This document shows positions 9,585 to 18,390 of a DNA stretch of 64,000 nt, one piece after another. Where the stretch lies: contig JAJZDZ010000016.1 in the NCBI GenBank assembly GCA_021851325.1, forward strand, positions 1-64,000, in the 5' to 3' direction. The position numbers and the translations under genes are program-made. Position 1 is the first letter of the stretch. Every line of letters begins with the position of its first letter. Source of the stretch: Pseudomonadota bacterium. Its GTDB lineage: Bacteria > Pseudomonadota > Alphaproteobacteria > Micropepsales > Micropepsaceae. The notes beneath the pieces were generated by a model. That model was not told the origin of the DNA and searched no databases. It saw only the letters and a program-made list of their open reading frames with translations.

Positions 9585-10303
9585 GGTAGCCTTGAAAACT
9601 TGTTGCCTGGGGTGCCACAGGGCGAATGAACGCGGTTAGACTTGCTTATTGAAAGAGGAGGTGGATGCAAGGGAGGGTGCCAAGTGGATCGCCCGCGGTA
9701 CTATGGTGACGTCCGGAGGCGGTCGAATGGCACTTAACGGACCAAGGCAATCTTCGGACTGAGTGGCGGAATCCACATCACTCTTTCGCGGTTGGACGAT
9801 CGCAGATTGAATTCGGTACGAAGCAGCCCAGGCGACTGCGTATTTCACGAATAGGGGGCAGCAGTTTCGCTAAATCCCGGACAGCGAGAGGGAGGTATCA
9901 GTCACCAGGTTGTCTCAGGTTGGGTTGCTGTGGCGGCCTACCTCGGGAGCTCAACATGCACTAGCCTTTTAGCTTTCGTGGGCAATCCCGTTCCAGGGTA
10001 ATGCGGTGGGGGCTTTGGGCAATGCGGGCCAGTAAGGCCAAGCAGGATGGGGTGCAGCTCAAGCTATCGCGAAATTAGATGCTGGCGAACTTTGCCAGAG
10101 ACCCAACTCGGCAGCCGAGCTCGGGCGGCACACAGTATTCTCCTTCTTTCAGGTTCTGGCACAAACGTCCCGATGTATAGTGGGTATCCGTCGAGAACGG
10201 CGGTTGGGTGATCAAAAACTGAGGGGTATGATTGAGATGCAACGGACGCGGTGGGCGGTCCCATGCTGTCTCCTGTTTGCCATATGGACACTGATGTTGC
10301 GGT

Positions 10304-11323
10304 TCAGGGCCCGGCTATGTCGGGATAGGGGTTCTTCGCAACCGCATCTTTTGCTGTCGTAAGAAAGCAGTCACGCCCGTCAACCGCTCTGAGGTGGTCG
10401 ATTGCCCGGAGCCCATCCGGGGTCAGACCATAAAAGCGGTATCCAAAAGCCGCAAAGTCAATTGCGGCGCTTATTGCGTCTTCAAATCCAGGCAGGACTT
10501 CGATCAGGATATCAGGGCGCAACTGTGCGATGACGGGCTCCAGCGAGCGCAGAACTTCTGCTTCAAATCCTTCCACGTCGATCTTGAGAAGGACGCGCTT
10601 GGCCCCTGAAAGGAGTTCAAGAAGAGAGGACCCGGCCAAGGTCACAATCCAGTACGACACCGGGTGCTCGTCAAAATACGAAGCGAAGCTTATTTTGAGT
10701 GAACCGTTGGTAAGGTTGCCGCGTGGTTCATAGAAGCGCGCAAAGCCGGTATTAACGCCAATCGCCGCGTTGAACGAGGTAACGTTTTCGGTTGCGCCAT
10801 TTAGCTCAAGGTTTTCGCGTAGTCGCTTGTACGCCTCGTTGCTGGGCTCGAATGCGAAGATCCGTGCATTAGGATTCTCTGTCATCAGTCGCTTGGAAAA
10901 ATAGACGGTGAAGATCCCGACATTTGCACCGATTTCGATGACGGTGTCGTAGGAGGTTGCGACCTTGTCTAAGAATGCAAACACCTCAGGCTCATAGGAC
11001 AATTGTCCGCCCAGAACCGCTTCGATGTCGAACTCGTGATTGTGGGGCTTCAGGTAGAACTCCGATGATCTGCCAACGTGGATCAATCGCGGGCTAAGGG
11101 CTGCAGCCGGCCAGTTGATCATGGAAATTATATTGATGGCCCGACGGCGGAGCGCCGGCAGGCGTAGTGGAGGCAGATGCCGGCAAAGTGTGAGGTAAAG
11201 CCGTGACAGCACTGTCGAACGGGCGATGAGCGAATGGCACCTTAAGATGCGCGCCCGGGTGCGAGGTGCGAGGTGCTTCACGATGGCGCCATCCGATGTC
11301 GATCCAAGCTGCGGTCGGTTCAA
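10304..11323 (-). CDS. FkbM family methyltransferase
   Basis: YDTVIEIGANVGIFTVYFSKRLMTENPNARIFAFEPSNEAYKRLRENLELNG; ...VLLKIDVEGFEAEVLRSL, characteristic of FkbM. Confidence 0.88.
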   Translation of the reverse strand: MNRPQLGSTSDGAIVKHLAPRTRARILRCHSLIARSTVLSRLYLTLCRHLPPLRLPALRRRAINIISMINWPAAALSPRLIHVGRSSEFYLKPHNHEFDIEAVLGGQLSYEPEVFAFLDKVATSYDTVIEIGANVGIFTVYFSKRLMTENPNARIFAFEPSNEAYKRLRENLELNGATENVTSFNAAIGVNTGFARFYEPRGNLTNGSLKISFASYFDEHPVSYWIVTLAGSSLLELLSGAKRVLLKIDVEGFEAEVLRSLEPVIAQLRPDILIEVLPGFEDAISAAIDFAAFGYRFYGLTPDGLRAIDHLRAVDGRDCFLTTAKDAVAKNPYPDIAGP

Positions 11324-11746
11324 ATTTTGTGAAGCTGTAAGGGCAGCCCCATCCGTCTGTGTGACTAAACGAAGCGCGCCTGGAATTGTGCGAAGAGCCT
11401 TAAGGGGAAATTAGACGATGCCGGGCGGGCTGGGAAGACCCCGTCGTGAACTGGGGGCAAAGGGACTTAAGCCCTGGGGCGTAAGCCCAATCCCGGAGCA
11501 ACACTCGGCAGAGGGGCGCGTATAGAACCAGCCTTGAGGGGGCGCCGCCAGATTTGAAACTCCCGCCTCGTCGATGGGCGCGGAGGGTAGTGCTCCGTCG
11601 TCGGGGCAGCATCAGGACTGAGGTTGTGGTGCGCGACGGTGCGGGGGCAGAGATCGGCCGATGGGGCCAGCCAGAACCTGGCAGTGGAGGCCCAGGGGCG
11701 CCGGCAGTCTGTGCGCGACAAATGTCGAGGGGGTGTGGCAAACAAA

Positions 11747-11774
11747 AAGGCGGTGAAGCAGGCTTCACCGCCTT
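11747..11774 (-). terminator. Rho-independent terminator downstream of the cold-shock gene
   Basis: AAGGCGGTGAAGC-AG-GCTTCACCGCCTT, 13-bp perfect stem, followed on the minus strand by a T-rich tract (rc of acaaaaaa). Confidence 0.85.
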
Positions 11775-11791
11775 CGTTCTAGTCCTCGGAC

Positions 11792-11995
11792 TTAGGCAGC
11801 CTTGAGGTTGGCAGCCTTCGAGCCGCGCGCATCCGGCTGGATGTCAAACTCAACGCGCTGGCCTTCGTTAAGGGTGCGCATGCCGGCTGCTTCCACGGCG
11901 GTGGCGTGAACGAACACGTCTTTGCCGCCGCCATCTGGCGCGATGAAGCCGAAGCCTTTGGTTGTATTAAAGAATTTAACCGTTCCGATGGTCAT
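11792..11995 (-). CDS. Cold-shock protein (CspA family)
   Basis: MTIGTVKFFNTTKGFGFIAPDGGGKDVFVHATAVEAAGMRTLNEGQRVEFD; RNP motifs. Confidence 0.96.
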   Translation of the reverse strand: MTIGTVKFFNTTKGFGFIAPDGGGKDVFVHATAVEAAGMRTLNEGQRVEFDIQPDARGSKAANLKAA

Positions 11996-12201
11996 TTGTA
12001 GGTCCTTGAAGCATCGGGTTCCGCGCGGACAACATGTTCACGCGGACGCTCTGACGCTGATTTTCTGGAGTTTCCGACTGTCTCGTCCGGGCGCGCGGAT
12101 TAGGCGGGCAGGATGCGAACAAAAGGCGCGCTCATCAGACGGATCACCGTCGCGTTCAGTCTACATAGCCCATTTTGGGCAAAGATTCAATCCGCCCCTC
12201 G

Positions 12202-12465
12202 TCAGCCTTGGTTCTTGAGTGCCCTGGCGGCCGCCTTTGCGGCGGCGGAGCGAGTCTTTTCCGCATCTTTCTGCGCGACCAACCGATCCGCCTCGATCTT
12301 TTCCTCGGCCTGCCTCGCCATGCGCAAGGCCTTCAAGCGTGCCGTCTTGGCATCGACCACCGCACGCTCCTTCTCAATTTGATCGCGCACGGCATCGTCG
12401 CGTTGCTGTGGCGATTTGAAGTGACTTTGCGCGCGGCTGCGTGCACTTGGGGTGCTTGACATCAT
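12202..12465 (-). CDS. Small charged, Ala-rich coiled-coil hypothetical protein
   Basis: 87 aa, regular helical charged composition (KTARLKALRMARQAEEKIEADRLVAQKDAEK); not flanked by a competing gene. Confidence 0.5.
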   Translation of the reverse strand: MMSSTPSARSRAQSHFKSPQQRDDAVRDQIEKERAVVDAKTARLKALRMARQAEEKIEADRLVAQKDAEKTRSAAAKAAARALKNQG

Positions 12466-13114
12466 TAGCCTATGGTTTTGCGTTTATCGCGATAACGAAG
12501 GCACTCAGCCAGGAATCCGAACGCAGCGGTCTCCCGGCAAGAAGGCAATTCCGTGTGCCTGTCGAACTACTGGGGCCTTTCTAGCACAGTTTGGGGTATA
12601 ATGGGAAATCGCCTCAGAGGGCGCGCAGGGCCAGGCTCCAAGCGGTCGCAAGCCAGCTGGATTTCCGCGTCCGTAGCCTTACGCCCCACCCGGCCGTCCC
12701 ACTTGCGGTTCAAACTCCGCCACGATACCGCCCGACCGCAGTCGCGCTTTGCTGCCAGCCAGGCAGACAATATCAGTCTGCTCGACCACAGCCGTATTGC
12801 GCGATGCAGACCATAGGCTCCGAAAAACGTCGCCTTGCCCGAGACGGGGCTTCGGACGTGGGGAGTAAATGCCTAAGTCCGTAGCGCCGTCGTGTTGCAT
12901 GCTATCGTAGTGAAGACCGCTCGTGTGCCTATCGCCGGCTTCGATCGCGGAGCGCGGTCGCAGCCTACGGCTGGCGAGCCGATGGGCAGCTGTTTGACCA
13001 CAAAGTGTCGTCCCTGACTGTCAAAGGATACTGGAACCTGCGCTCGCAGAGGCGCCACTTTTGTCGTCGACCCGGCCGTGGCGACTCGGCACGAAAACGA
13101 TCGGTTCGACTTTA

Positions 13115-13768
13115 TCATCTGCGTTCAAAAGGATGCCCCGCTCTGGTACGCGGAGAACTTGCGGCTCCATTATGTCCGCCTCCTGCCTGGCGTGCGAATG
13201 ATCCTTCAGCGGTCCCCCCAGAGCTACCATGGAATACCGTCACGATCCGACGACTGTCTCCATCAGGGATGTCGCCAAGCCCTCCATGGAAGTCACTTTG
13301 ATCAAACTGCCCGCCATCATAATCACCAAAGTCATCGCCACTTTCAAAGGTCAGCCCGAAGTCGCCCGACTCGTAGCCGGGCCAGCTGTCGCCCCAATAA
13401 GCATCTCCGAAAGGATAGCCATAGCCGGAATAATACGGATAAGGATAGTAGCCATAGCCACTGTAGCCGTACCCGCTGCCGTAGCCATTTTGTACAGCCA
13501 CCACGCATCCCCTACGTCTTTTCCTGCTTTTCGGCGAGCGTGTGCGAGAGGTCGTCTGTTGCGGCGTGGTCGTCGCAGAATTCTTGCTTGTAGCAGGTGG
13601 CTGTGTCGATGAAGGTGTAGACGGACCAGACATCCTATAACCAGGATAACTGCCGGCTACTGCACAAGACACACGATAGTAGCTATATTTTGGCTGAGTT
13701 GCACAGCTCGTCAGAAATGCCGCGACCCCAACCGACACGAAACCAAAAGCGACCCGGCGAATGAGCAT
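13115..13768 (-). CDS. Putative Gly/Tyr-rich lipoprotein
   Basis: Internal start MLIRRVAFGFVSVGVAAFLTSCATQ with lipobox LTSC; low-complexity GYGSGYGYSGYGYYPYPYYSGYGYPFG. Confidence 0.55.
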   Translation of the reverse strand: MLIRRVAFGFVSVGVAAFLTSCATQPKYSYYRVSCAVAGSYPGYRMSGPSTPSSTQPPATSKNSATTTPQQTTSRTRSPKSRKRRRGCVVAVQNGYGSGYGYSGYGYYPYPYYSGYGYPFGDAYWGDSWPGYESGDFGLTFESGDDFGDYDGGQFDQSDFHGGLGDIPDGDSRRIVTVFHGSSGGTAEGSFARQAGGGHNGAASSPRTRAGHPFERR

Positions 13769-14138
13769 CGAAGTTTTCTCATTTCGTGTTACGTCTAGGA
13801 TTGAAAAAGCGGGGCACCTGACTGCTCCCCACATCATGTAAATCAAGCTGAGCCTGTTTCAATAAGGCTCGCATGTTTCCGCGGTTAAGCTTTTGATAGG
13901 TAAACCTGAAGCCGGCTGATCGCGATCACCTCGCGCTACGAATTGTGTGCGTTTTGCAGGTATGCGGCTTTGGCGTCGATCTAGCACCAAGCTAAGGGCG
14001 ATGGCCTACACGACAGTGGTGGGTGGGCATCAGAAGGGAGTGACACAGCGCGCGAAGGCTATGTGCCGCTGTTCAAGTGTGCGCCGGTGACAGCATGAAG
14101 GCTTACCGGCTCGATGCCTTCCTGCCTGCATATGAGGT

Positions 14139-14609
14139 CTAAAACCTAGGTTTCGACCGTGGGTCGATCGCCGCAATGGCCAAATCGTGAATTTTATCCA
14201 TGAAAGAACCTGAACGCAGGTATCGAAGGTGCGCGGCAAATCGGTCTTCAGCCAGAACTGTTCTGGCGAGATTTGCCTCCTCCTTTTTCATCAGTTCCAG
14301 CACGCGCTTATCCTCGTCGGCCTCTAGCCAAAAGCCGTGCTGGTCCTCGCAGAAAAGCATTTCAAGCTCATAAAGCCGGTATTGGAAGCTATTCATGAAC
14401 TTGCCACATTGGGGACACTTATGGGTGGTGGGCGAGGATCCCAGCATTAGGCTCCCTTTTTCGTCGTCGCCAAAGTCGAAGGCTTTATCCTCCAGCTGGC
14501 TAAGCTCTTGACGACTGAGCCACATTCCATCGCAGGATGGACACACTTCCATCTCAACACCATCGCGCTTCTTTGGCATCAACTCGGTGTCGCAGCTTTG
14601 GCACTTCAT
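14139..14609 (-). CDS. TFIIB-type zinc-ribbon protein
   Basis: MKCQSCDTELMPKKRDGVEMEVCPSCDGMWLSRQEL...CPQCGKF...; paired CxxC motifs with GMWL as in zf-TFIIB. Confidence 0.8.
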   Translation of the reverse strand: MKCQSCDTELMPKKRDGVEMEVCPSCDGMWLSRQELSQLEDKAFDFGDDEKGSLMLGSSPTTHKCPQCGKFMNSFQYRLYELEMLFCEDQHGFWLEADEDKRVLELMKKEEANLARTVLAEDRFAAHLRYLRSGSFMDKIHDLAIAAIDPRSKPRF

Positions 14610-14791
14610 GGGACCTCCTGATTTATGATCTTTGGCGCTCCGGGAGCGCCGTTCCACGAATTTTCGCCGGAGCAGCATGTATTACCGCATGATCTGCCTG
14701 GTGCGTTTAATGAATGCTTTGTAGCACGGGCGCGTATCAATAGCCTACACGAAAATAGTAACGCTGACTGATCTCATCGGTCGATATGCGT

Positions 14792-14820
14792 AAGCGCTTG
14801 GGAAGAGTGTTACGCGTAAC
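14792..14820. promoter_or_regulatory. Two LacI-type palindromes: AAGCGCTT (14792-14799) and GTTACGCGTAAC (14809-14820)
   Basis: Both perfect palindromes with a CG centre, centres 19 bp apart, in an intergenic region. Confidence 0.4.
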
Positions 14821-15351
14821 GATAGAGAGGTACGTTCGGCTCGGGAACGCGCTGATAATAGGATTGCGGAGTTTCCTAATAGCAAGGTTTTGTGCGCAAT
14901 CCGGCAGGGTCCGCCTGCGACTCCATCAGATGCGAGCAGGTAATCCGGCTTAGGGCATCGTCCGCTTCGCCGATCAAAGGCGGATGCGCCGGCTCAAAGA
15001 TCAGGACTGCAAATGTCTGGGAAAGGCACTTCGCAACATGTCGCGCGATGTGCCGTGGGCCATTGCCGCCGAGGCATCGACGCTCTGGAAGCCCGCGGCA
15101 TCTTTAAGAAAGACGCTGCTGGTGCGCGTAGCACGAGCTATTCGCTGGTTATTGAGGATTAGTACATTGGCTCATTGTGCATGCGGTTAGCACAAGCATT
15201 AGAATCATCCGTGGGAAGGCAAAATACGGGGAGCTGAGAAGAACTGGCTCGTGTCAGTTTACAGGCACGATGCCGAAGGGCCCGCCACGAACCGGGCGCC
15301 TTCGCGTAAGCGCCAGTGCAACGCCTTGGGTTGTTAATCGACGTGGTATAA

Positions 15352-15746
15352 GGGCTTTGGCGCAGATTTGGTGCAGGGAGGGATCAATTTGCGCCGAGCA
15401 ATCTCGCTTCAAGGGCATCCAGCTTGGTGCGGCCATACATCTGATGTTTGACGAGCTTGGGCTTGGTGATCTGACCTTTGGTTTGCCCGTTCGACCAAGA
15501 TGACGAGATTTCCGCCTGCACAGCGGCCCTGTCTTTGATTACGCCGTTCGCGAAGGCGGCAACGAGGCTGAGCTTGGCCTGCTCGATCCATGGATCGGGT
15601 TCCTGTTCAGCCGTCCTTCGTAGCATGGTGTGGACGGCGGTGATGATCACGCGCGCTTCCAGCAATTGCGGGATGCTGGCCTCTATGGCCGCGATCAAGC
15701 GCACGGGTATGGAATAGGGCCGGTTTCGGTGGTACCGAATTTGCAA
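15352..15746 (-). mobile_element. ISL3-family transposase remnant (C-terminal part, 15384-15746) with candidate terminal inverted repeat (15352-15374)
   Basis: Minus frame ...QAKLSLVAAFANGVIKDRAAVQAEISSSWSNGQTKGQITKPKLVKHQMYGRTKLDALEARLLGAN* resembles ISL3 transposase C-termini; flanked by GGGCTTTGGCGCAGATTTGGTGC. Confidence 0.75.
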
Positions 15747-15786
15747 CGGCGGGGGATTGGCACAAAGCTCGGCAAAGAAGGCAAAG

Positions 15787-16178
15787 TTTGATGCCTTCCG
15801 TCAGGCGTTCAACCACGAGCGGCGCCCATGAGGCCTTGGCCTTGAAGTTCCCGGCCGGGGTCTACGCGCGTTCAACCCGTCTATACCGGGGCCTGCCGGG
15901 GATCAGGTATCCCCAACACACCATGGCCGCGAGATTGTCGTCACCCGCTGTGGCCGCATCTGCCTGCACCGCAAGAAGATCAATCTCTCAAACGTTTTGC
16001 CGGCCAGACTGTCGGCATCAGGGAGGTCGAACACGGCGTTTGGCTCGTCTCCTTCATGAGCTATGGGGATACATCGGTCTGGAGCAGAAAAGCTTGGGAC
16101 CCCTCGACAACCCGTTCGGCCCGAGGTTGTAACCTATCTCTCCGGTACGATCTGCTACCGATCTCTCCGGTCCGTACA
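15787..16178 (+). mobile_element. IS481-like integrase/transposase remnant, 5'-truncated and frameshifted
   Basis: Across frames: FDAFRQAFNHERR / HEALALKFPAGVYARSTRLYRGLPGIRYPQH / RFAGQTVGIREVEHGVWLVSFMSY / LWGYIGLEQKSLGPLDNPFGPRL*, matching the C-terminus of IS481-type transposases; ATCTCTCCGGT repeats and TCCGTACA end follow. Confidence 0.7.
16130..16171 (+). repeat. Two direct repeats (T/C)(A/T)ACC(T/G)ATCTCTCCGGT, 25 bp apart
   Basis: TAACCTATCTCTCCGGT 16130-16146 and CTACCGATCTCTCCGGT 16155-16171, probably the terminal region of the IS481-like element. Confidence 0.7.
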
Positions 16179-16188
16179 TTGAACTGTT

Positions 16189-16264
16189 TGGCGCTCCCAA
16201 GGGGAATCGAACCCCTGTTTCAGCCTTGAGAGGGCCGCGTCCTAACCGCTAGACGATGGGAGCC
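16189..16264 (-). tRNA. tRNA-Glu (anticodon CTC)
   Basis: Reverse complement GGCTCCCATCGTCTAGCGGTTAGGACGCGGCCCTCTCAAGGCTGAAACAGGGGTTCGATTCCCCTTGGGAGCGCCA folds as a cloverleaf; CTC in loop CTCTCAA; encoded CCA. Confidence 0.95.
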
Positions 16265-16389
16265 TAGCCGAAGGCGGGGCTTATAACCTTTTGGCTGGTC
16301 TTTCGGCAAGCTGATGTCGCTTGCCGTGGTCAGGTGAGCGGGTTCTGGCTGTGCTCGGGGCACGGAGCTTGCACTTTCGCGCCCACCGT

Positions 16390-16812
16390 TCAGGACCGAT
16401 CGACCACGCACAGGACATGAAAGCGGTTGGCGCCGAAGGCGAAGGCCCCAAGCGCGCCTGCGCCATCGGGGCCGACCGCCTGAATGAGCCAAAGAAAATC
16501 TTCGTCACTTGCCCCCTGCGCGTCGCGCGCAGAGGCAGCGGCCCGCCCATTGGGGTGCGAGTGATAGCAGCCGATGAGGCTGCGTGGCGTGCCGCGTAGC
16601 TGGCGCAGCAGCCTGATGTGGTCACGGGGGTCGATCTCAAAGCGATCTGGTTCCCTGGCCAGGTTGGTACAGGGATGCAGGACGACGGCCTGCGCCGTGC
16701 CCCCCCCAAGGGTTCCTTCGATCAGCCCGCAGCATTCGCGCGGAAAGCTCTCCTCTGCTTCGCGGGCAAGCTGCGCCCTCAGATCCTCCGGCAGGACCAG
16801 CCGCTCGATCAT
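16390..16812 (-). CDS. JAMM/Mov34-type (M67 family) metallopeptidase, stand-alone
   Basis: ECCGLIEG and YHSHPNGRAAASARD = HxHP(x)6SxxD JAMM motif. Confidence 0.88.
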   Translation of the reverse strand: MIERLVLPEDLRAQLAREAEESFPRECCGLIEGTLGGGTAQAVVLHPCTNLAREPDRFEIDPRDHIRLLRQLRGTPRSLIGCYHSHPNGRAAASARDAQGASDEDFLWLIQAVGPDGAGALGAFAFGANRFHVLCVVDRS

Positions 16813-17198
16813 GGCGTGGCAGCAGGTGCCATGATCCGTGCAACCAGGCGTCCATCCCTGAGGCTGAAGATATCGACTTCCTGGCCCTGCTTGGTTTTGA
16901 GCGCGAGGACGAGACGGTTTTGCGCAACGCGCACGGTCTTGATGACCGTCTGGGCGGGCAGGGTCAGGTTGCGGGTGGCTGCAGGACTGGCCCCGTGCGC
17001 AAGGCTTGGCTTCACCGGCTGGCTGTGGCGCAGGAAGCCATAGATGAGCAGCCCGATGCCGATGACAATCAGGGTTGACAGCACCACCACCAGGGTCACC
17101 GCAAAAGTATGGAGCGCGCCCCGCTCTGCGGGTGGATTGACCTGGGCGCTGCCGCGCGCCACATCCTCGTTCATGTCACGATCCGAACTGCCTGACAT
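16809..17198 (-). CDS. Single-pass membrane protein of unknown function (DUF6476-like, tentative)
   Basis: TFAVTLVVVLSTLIVIGIGLLIYGFL transmembrane segment; stop overlaps the JAMM gene start by 4 bp; adjacent to rluD. Confidence 0.65.
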   Translation of the reverse strand: MSGSSDRDMNEDVARGSAQVNPPAERGALHTFAVTLVVVLSTLIVIGIGLLIYGFLRHSQPVKPSLAHGASPAATRNLTLPAQTVIKTVRVAQNRLVLALKTKQGQEVDIFSLRDGRLVARIMAPAATP

Positions 17199-18201
17199 CT
17201 TGACCTCCGAGCCGGAGCTGCGCTGCACACGTGCCGATGCGGCAGAGGCCGGCTGGCGCCTCGACCGGTTTCTTGCTGCCAAATTTCCCGAGTTCAGTCG
17301 CGCGCGCCTGCAGGCCCTGATTGCCGGTGGACGGGTCAGCTCGGGGGGCGAGACCATAAAAGACGCCAATTATCGAATCAAATCCGAACAGGGTTTTGTC
17401 CTGATGCTCCCCCCACCTGTTGCGGCGGAACCGCTTGGGCAGGCCATTCCCCTCAAGGTCGTCTATGAGGACGAGCATCTCATCGTTATCGACAAGCAGG
17501 CCGGCCTTGTTGTCCATCCTGCTGCCGGCAATCCTGATGGAACCCTTGTCAACGCCCTCATCGCCCATTGCGGCGACAGCCTGAAGGGAGTGGGCGGGGT
17601 CGCCCGCCCTGGCATTGTCCATCGCCTGGACAAGGATACAACCGGCCTTCTGGTGGCAGCCAAGACCGAGAAGGTAATGACGAGCCTGGCCAAGCAGTTC
17701 GCCGCCCATGCCATTGAGCGGGCCTACCACGCGGTGGTGTGGGGCGCGCCCCGCCAGGCCGAGGGCCGGATCGAGGGTCAGATCGGCCGCAATCCCTTTG
17801 ATCGCAAGCGCATGGGGGTTGTCCGGGGCGGTGGTAAGGACGCACGCACCCGCTATTGTACGCTGGAACGTTTCGGGCCCCCGAGCCAGGCTATTGCCGC
17901 CTTGGTCGAATGCCGGCTCGAGACCGGGCGCACCCATCAGATCCGGGTCCATCTCACCCATTTGGGCCACCCGCTCATCGGCGACCCGACCTACGGGCGT
18001 GCCCGCAGCGCGCCGCGCGGCCGCAGCGAGGCGCAAATTGCCGCCTATGGGGCCGCAGCAGGCTTTACGCGGCAGGCCCTGCACGCCCGCCTGCTCGGGT
18101 TTCATCACCCGGTGCTCAATCGCCCGCTACGGTTTGAATCAGAGTGGCCAGCCGATTTTGCCGCTCTCATCGAGGCGCTCCGGGGGCTGAACGAGGCCTG
18201 A
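17173..18201 (+). CDS. rluD: RluA/RluD family 23S rRNA pseudouridine synthase
   Basis: S4-like N-terminus (GWRLDRFLAAKFPEFSRARLQALI), GIVHRLDKDTTGLLVAAKT active-site motif, GRTHQIRVHLTHLGHPLIGDPTYG. Confidence 0.93.
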   Translation: MSRSELPDILTSEPELRCTRADAAEAGWRLDRFLAAKFPEFSRARLQALIAGGRVSSGGETIKDANYRIKSEQGFVLMLPPPVAAEPLGQAIPLKVVYEDEHLIVIDKQAGLVVHPAAGNPDGTLVNALIAHCGDSLKGVGGVARPGIVHRLDKDTTGLLVAAKTEKVMTSLAKQFAAHAIERAYHAVVWGAPRQAEGRIEGQIGRNPFDRKRMGVVRGGGKDARTRYCTLERFGPPSQAIAALVECRLETGRTHQIRVHLTHLGHPLIGDPTYGRARSAPRGRSEAQIAAYGAAAGFTRQALHARLLGFHHPVLNRPLRFESEWPADFAALIEALRGLNEA

Positions 18202-18223
18202 GGCGGCGCGAAGGGCGTTAACC

Positions 18224-18254
18224 CTTGATCTGGAGGCGGAGACTTCCCATTTTA
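18224..18254 (+). promoter_or_regulatory. Candidate sigma-32 promoter of rpoH: CTTG-N18-CCCATTTT
   Basis: CTTGATC 18224-18230 and CCCATTTTA 18246-18254, 18 nt between CTTG and CCCAT. Confidence 0.45.
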
Positions 18255-18390
18255 CGGGGACCGCTTCGGCCATTTTGGCGGAGCGTTACCGTCCATTTTG
18301 CTCTCTGTCGCGTTATCGAAGAAAGCGGAGGGACGTCTATGCCCGGCGGCTGTGGCGCCGGGAGAACCAGGGCCAAGGGGGCCTGATTTG

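Noticed and set aside
11400-11768. 122-aa Pro/Arg-rich minus ORF
   Set aside because: Overlaps the csp terminator, no family resemblance; GC-rich artefact.
12021-12045. Possible structured 5'UTR (CCGCG...CGCGG with central AACATGTT) upstream of the cold-shock gene
   Set aside because: Arms only 5 bp with poor inner pairing; cannot be distinguished from background by eye.
13833-13846. ATCATGTAAATCAA (minus TTGATTTACATGAT), FNR/FixK-like box before the Gly/Tyr-rich lipoprotein
   Set aside because: Right half deviates at two of five positions from TTGAT-N4-ATCAA; too weak to claim without a genome-wide scan.
13918-13929. Palindrome TGATCGCGATCA
   Set aside because: GATC/CGCG-type palindromes are common by chance in GC-rich DNA; no partner site or gene context found.
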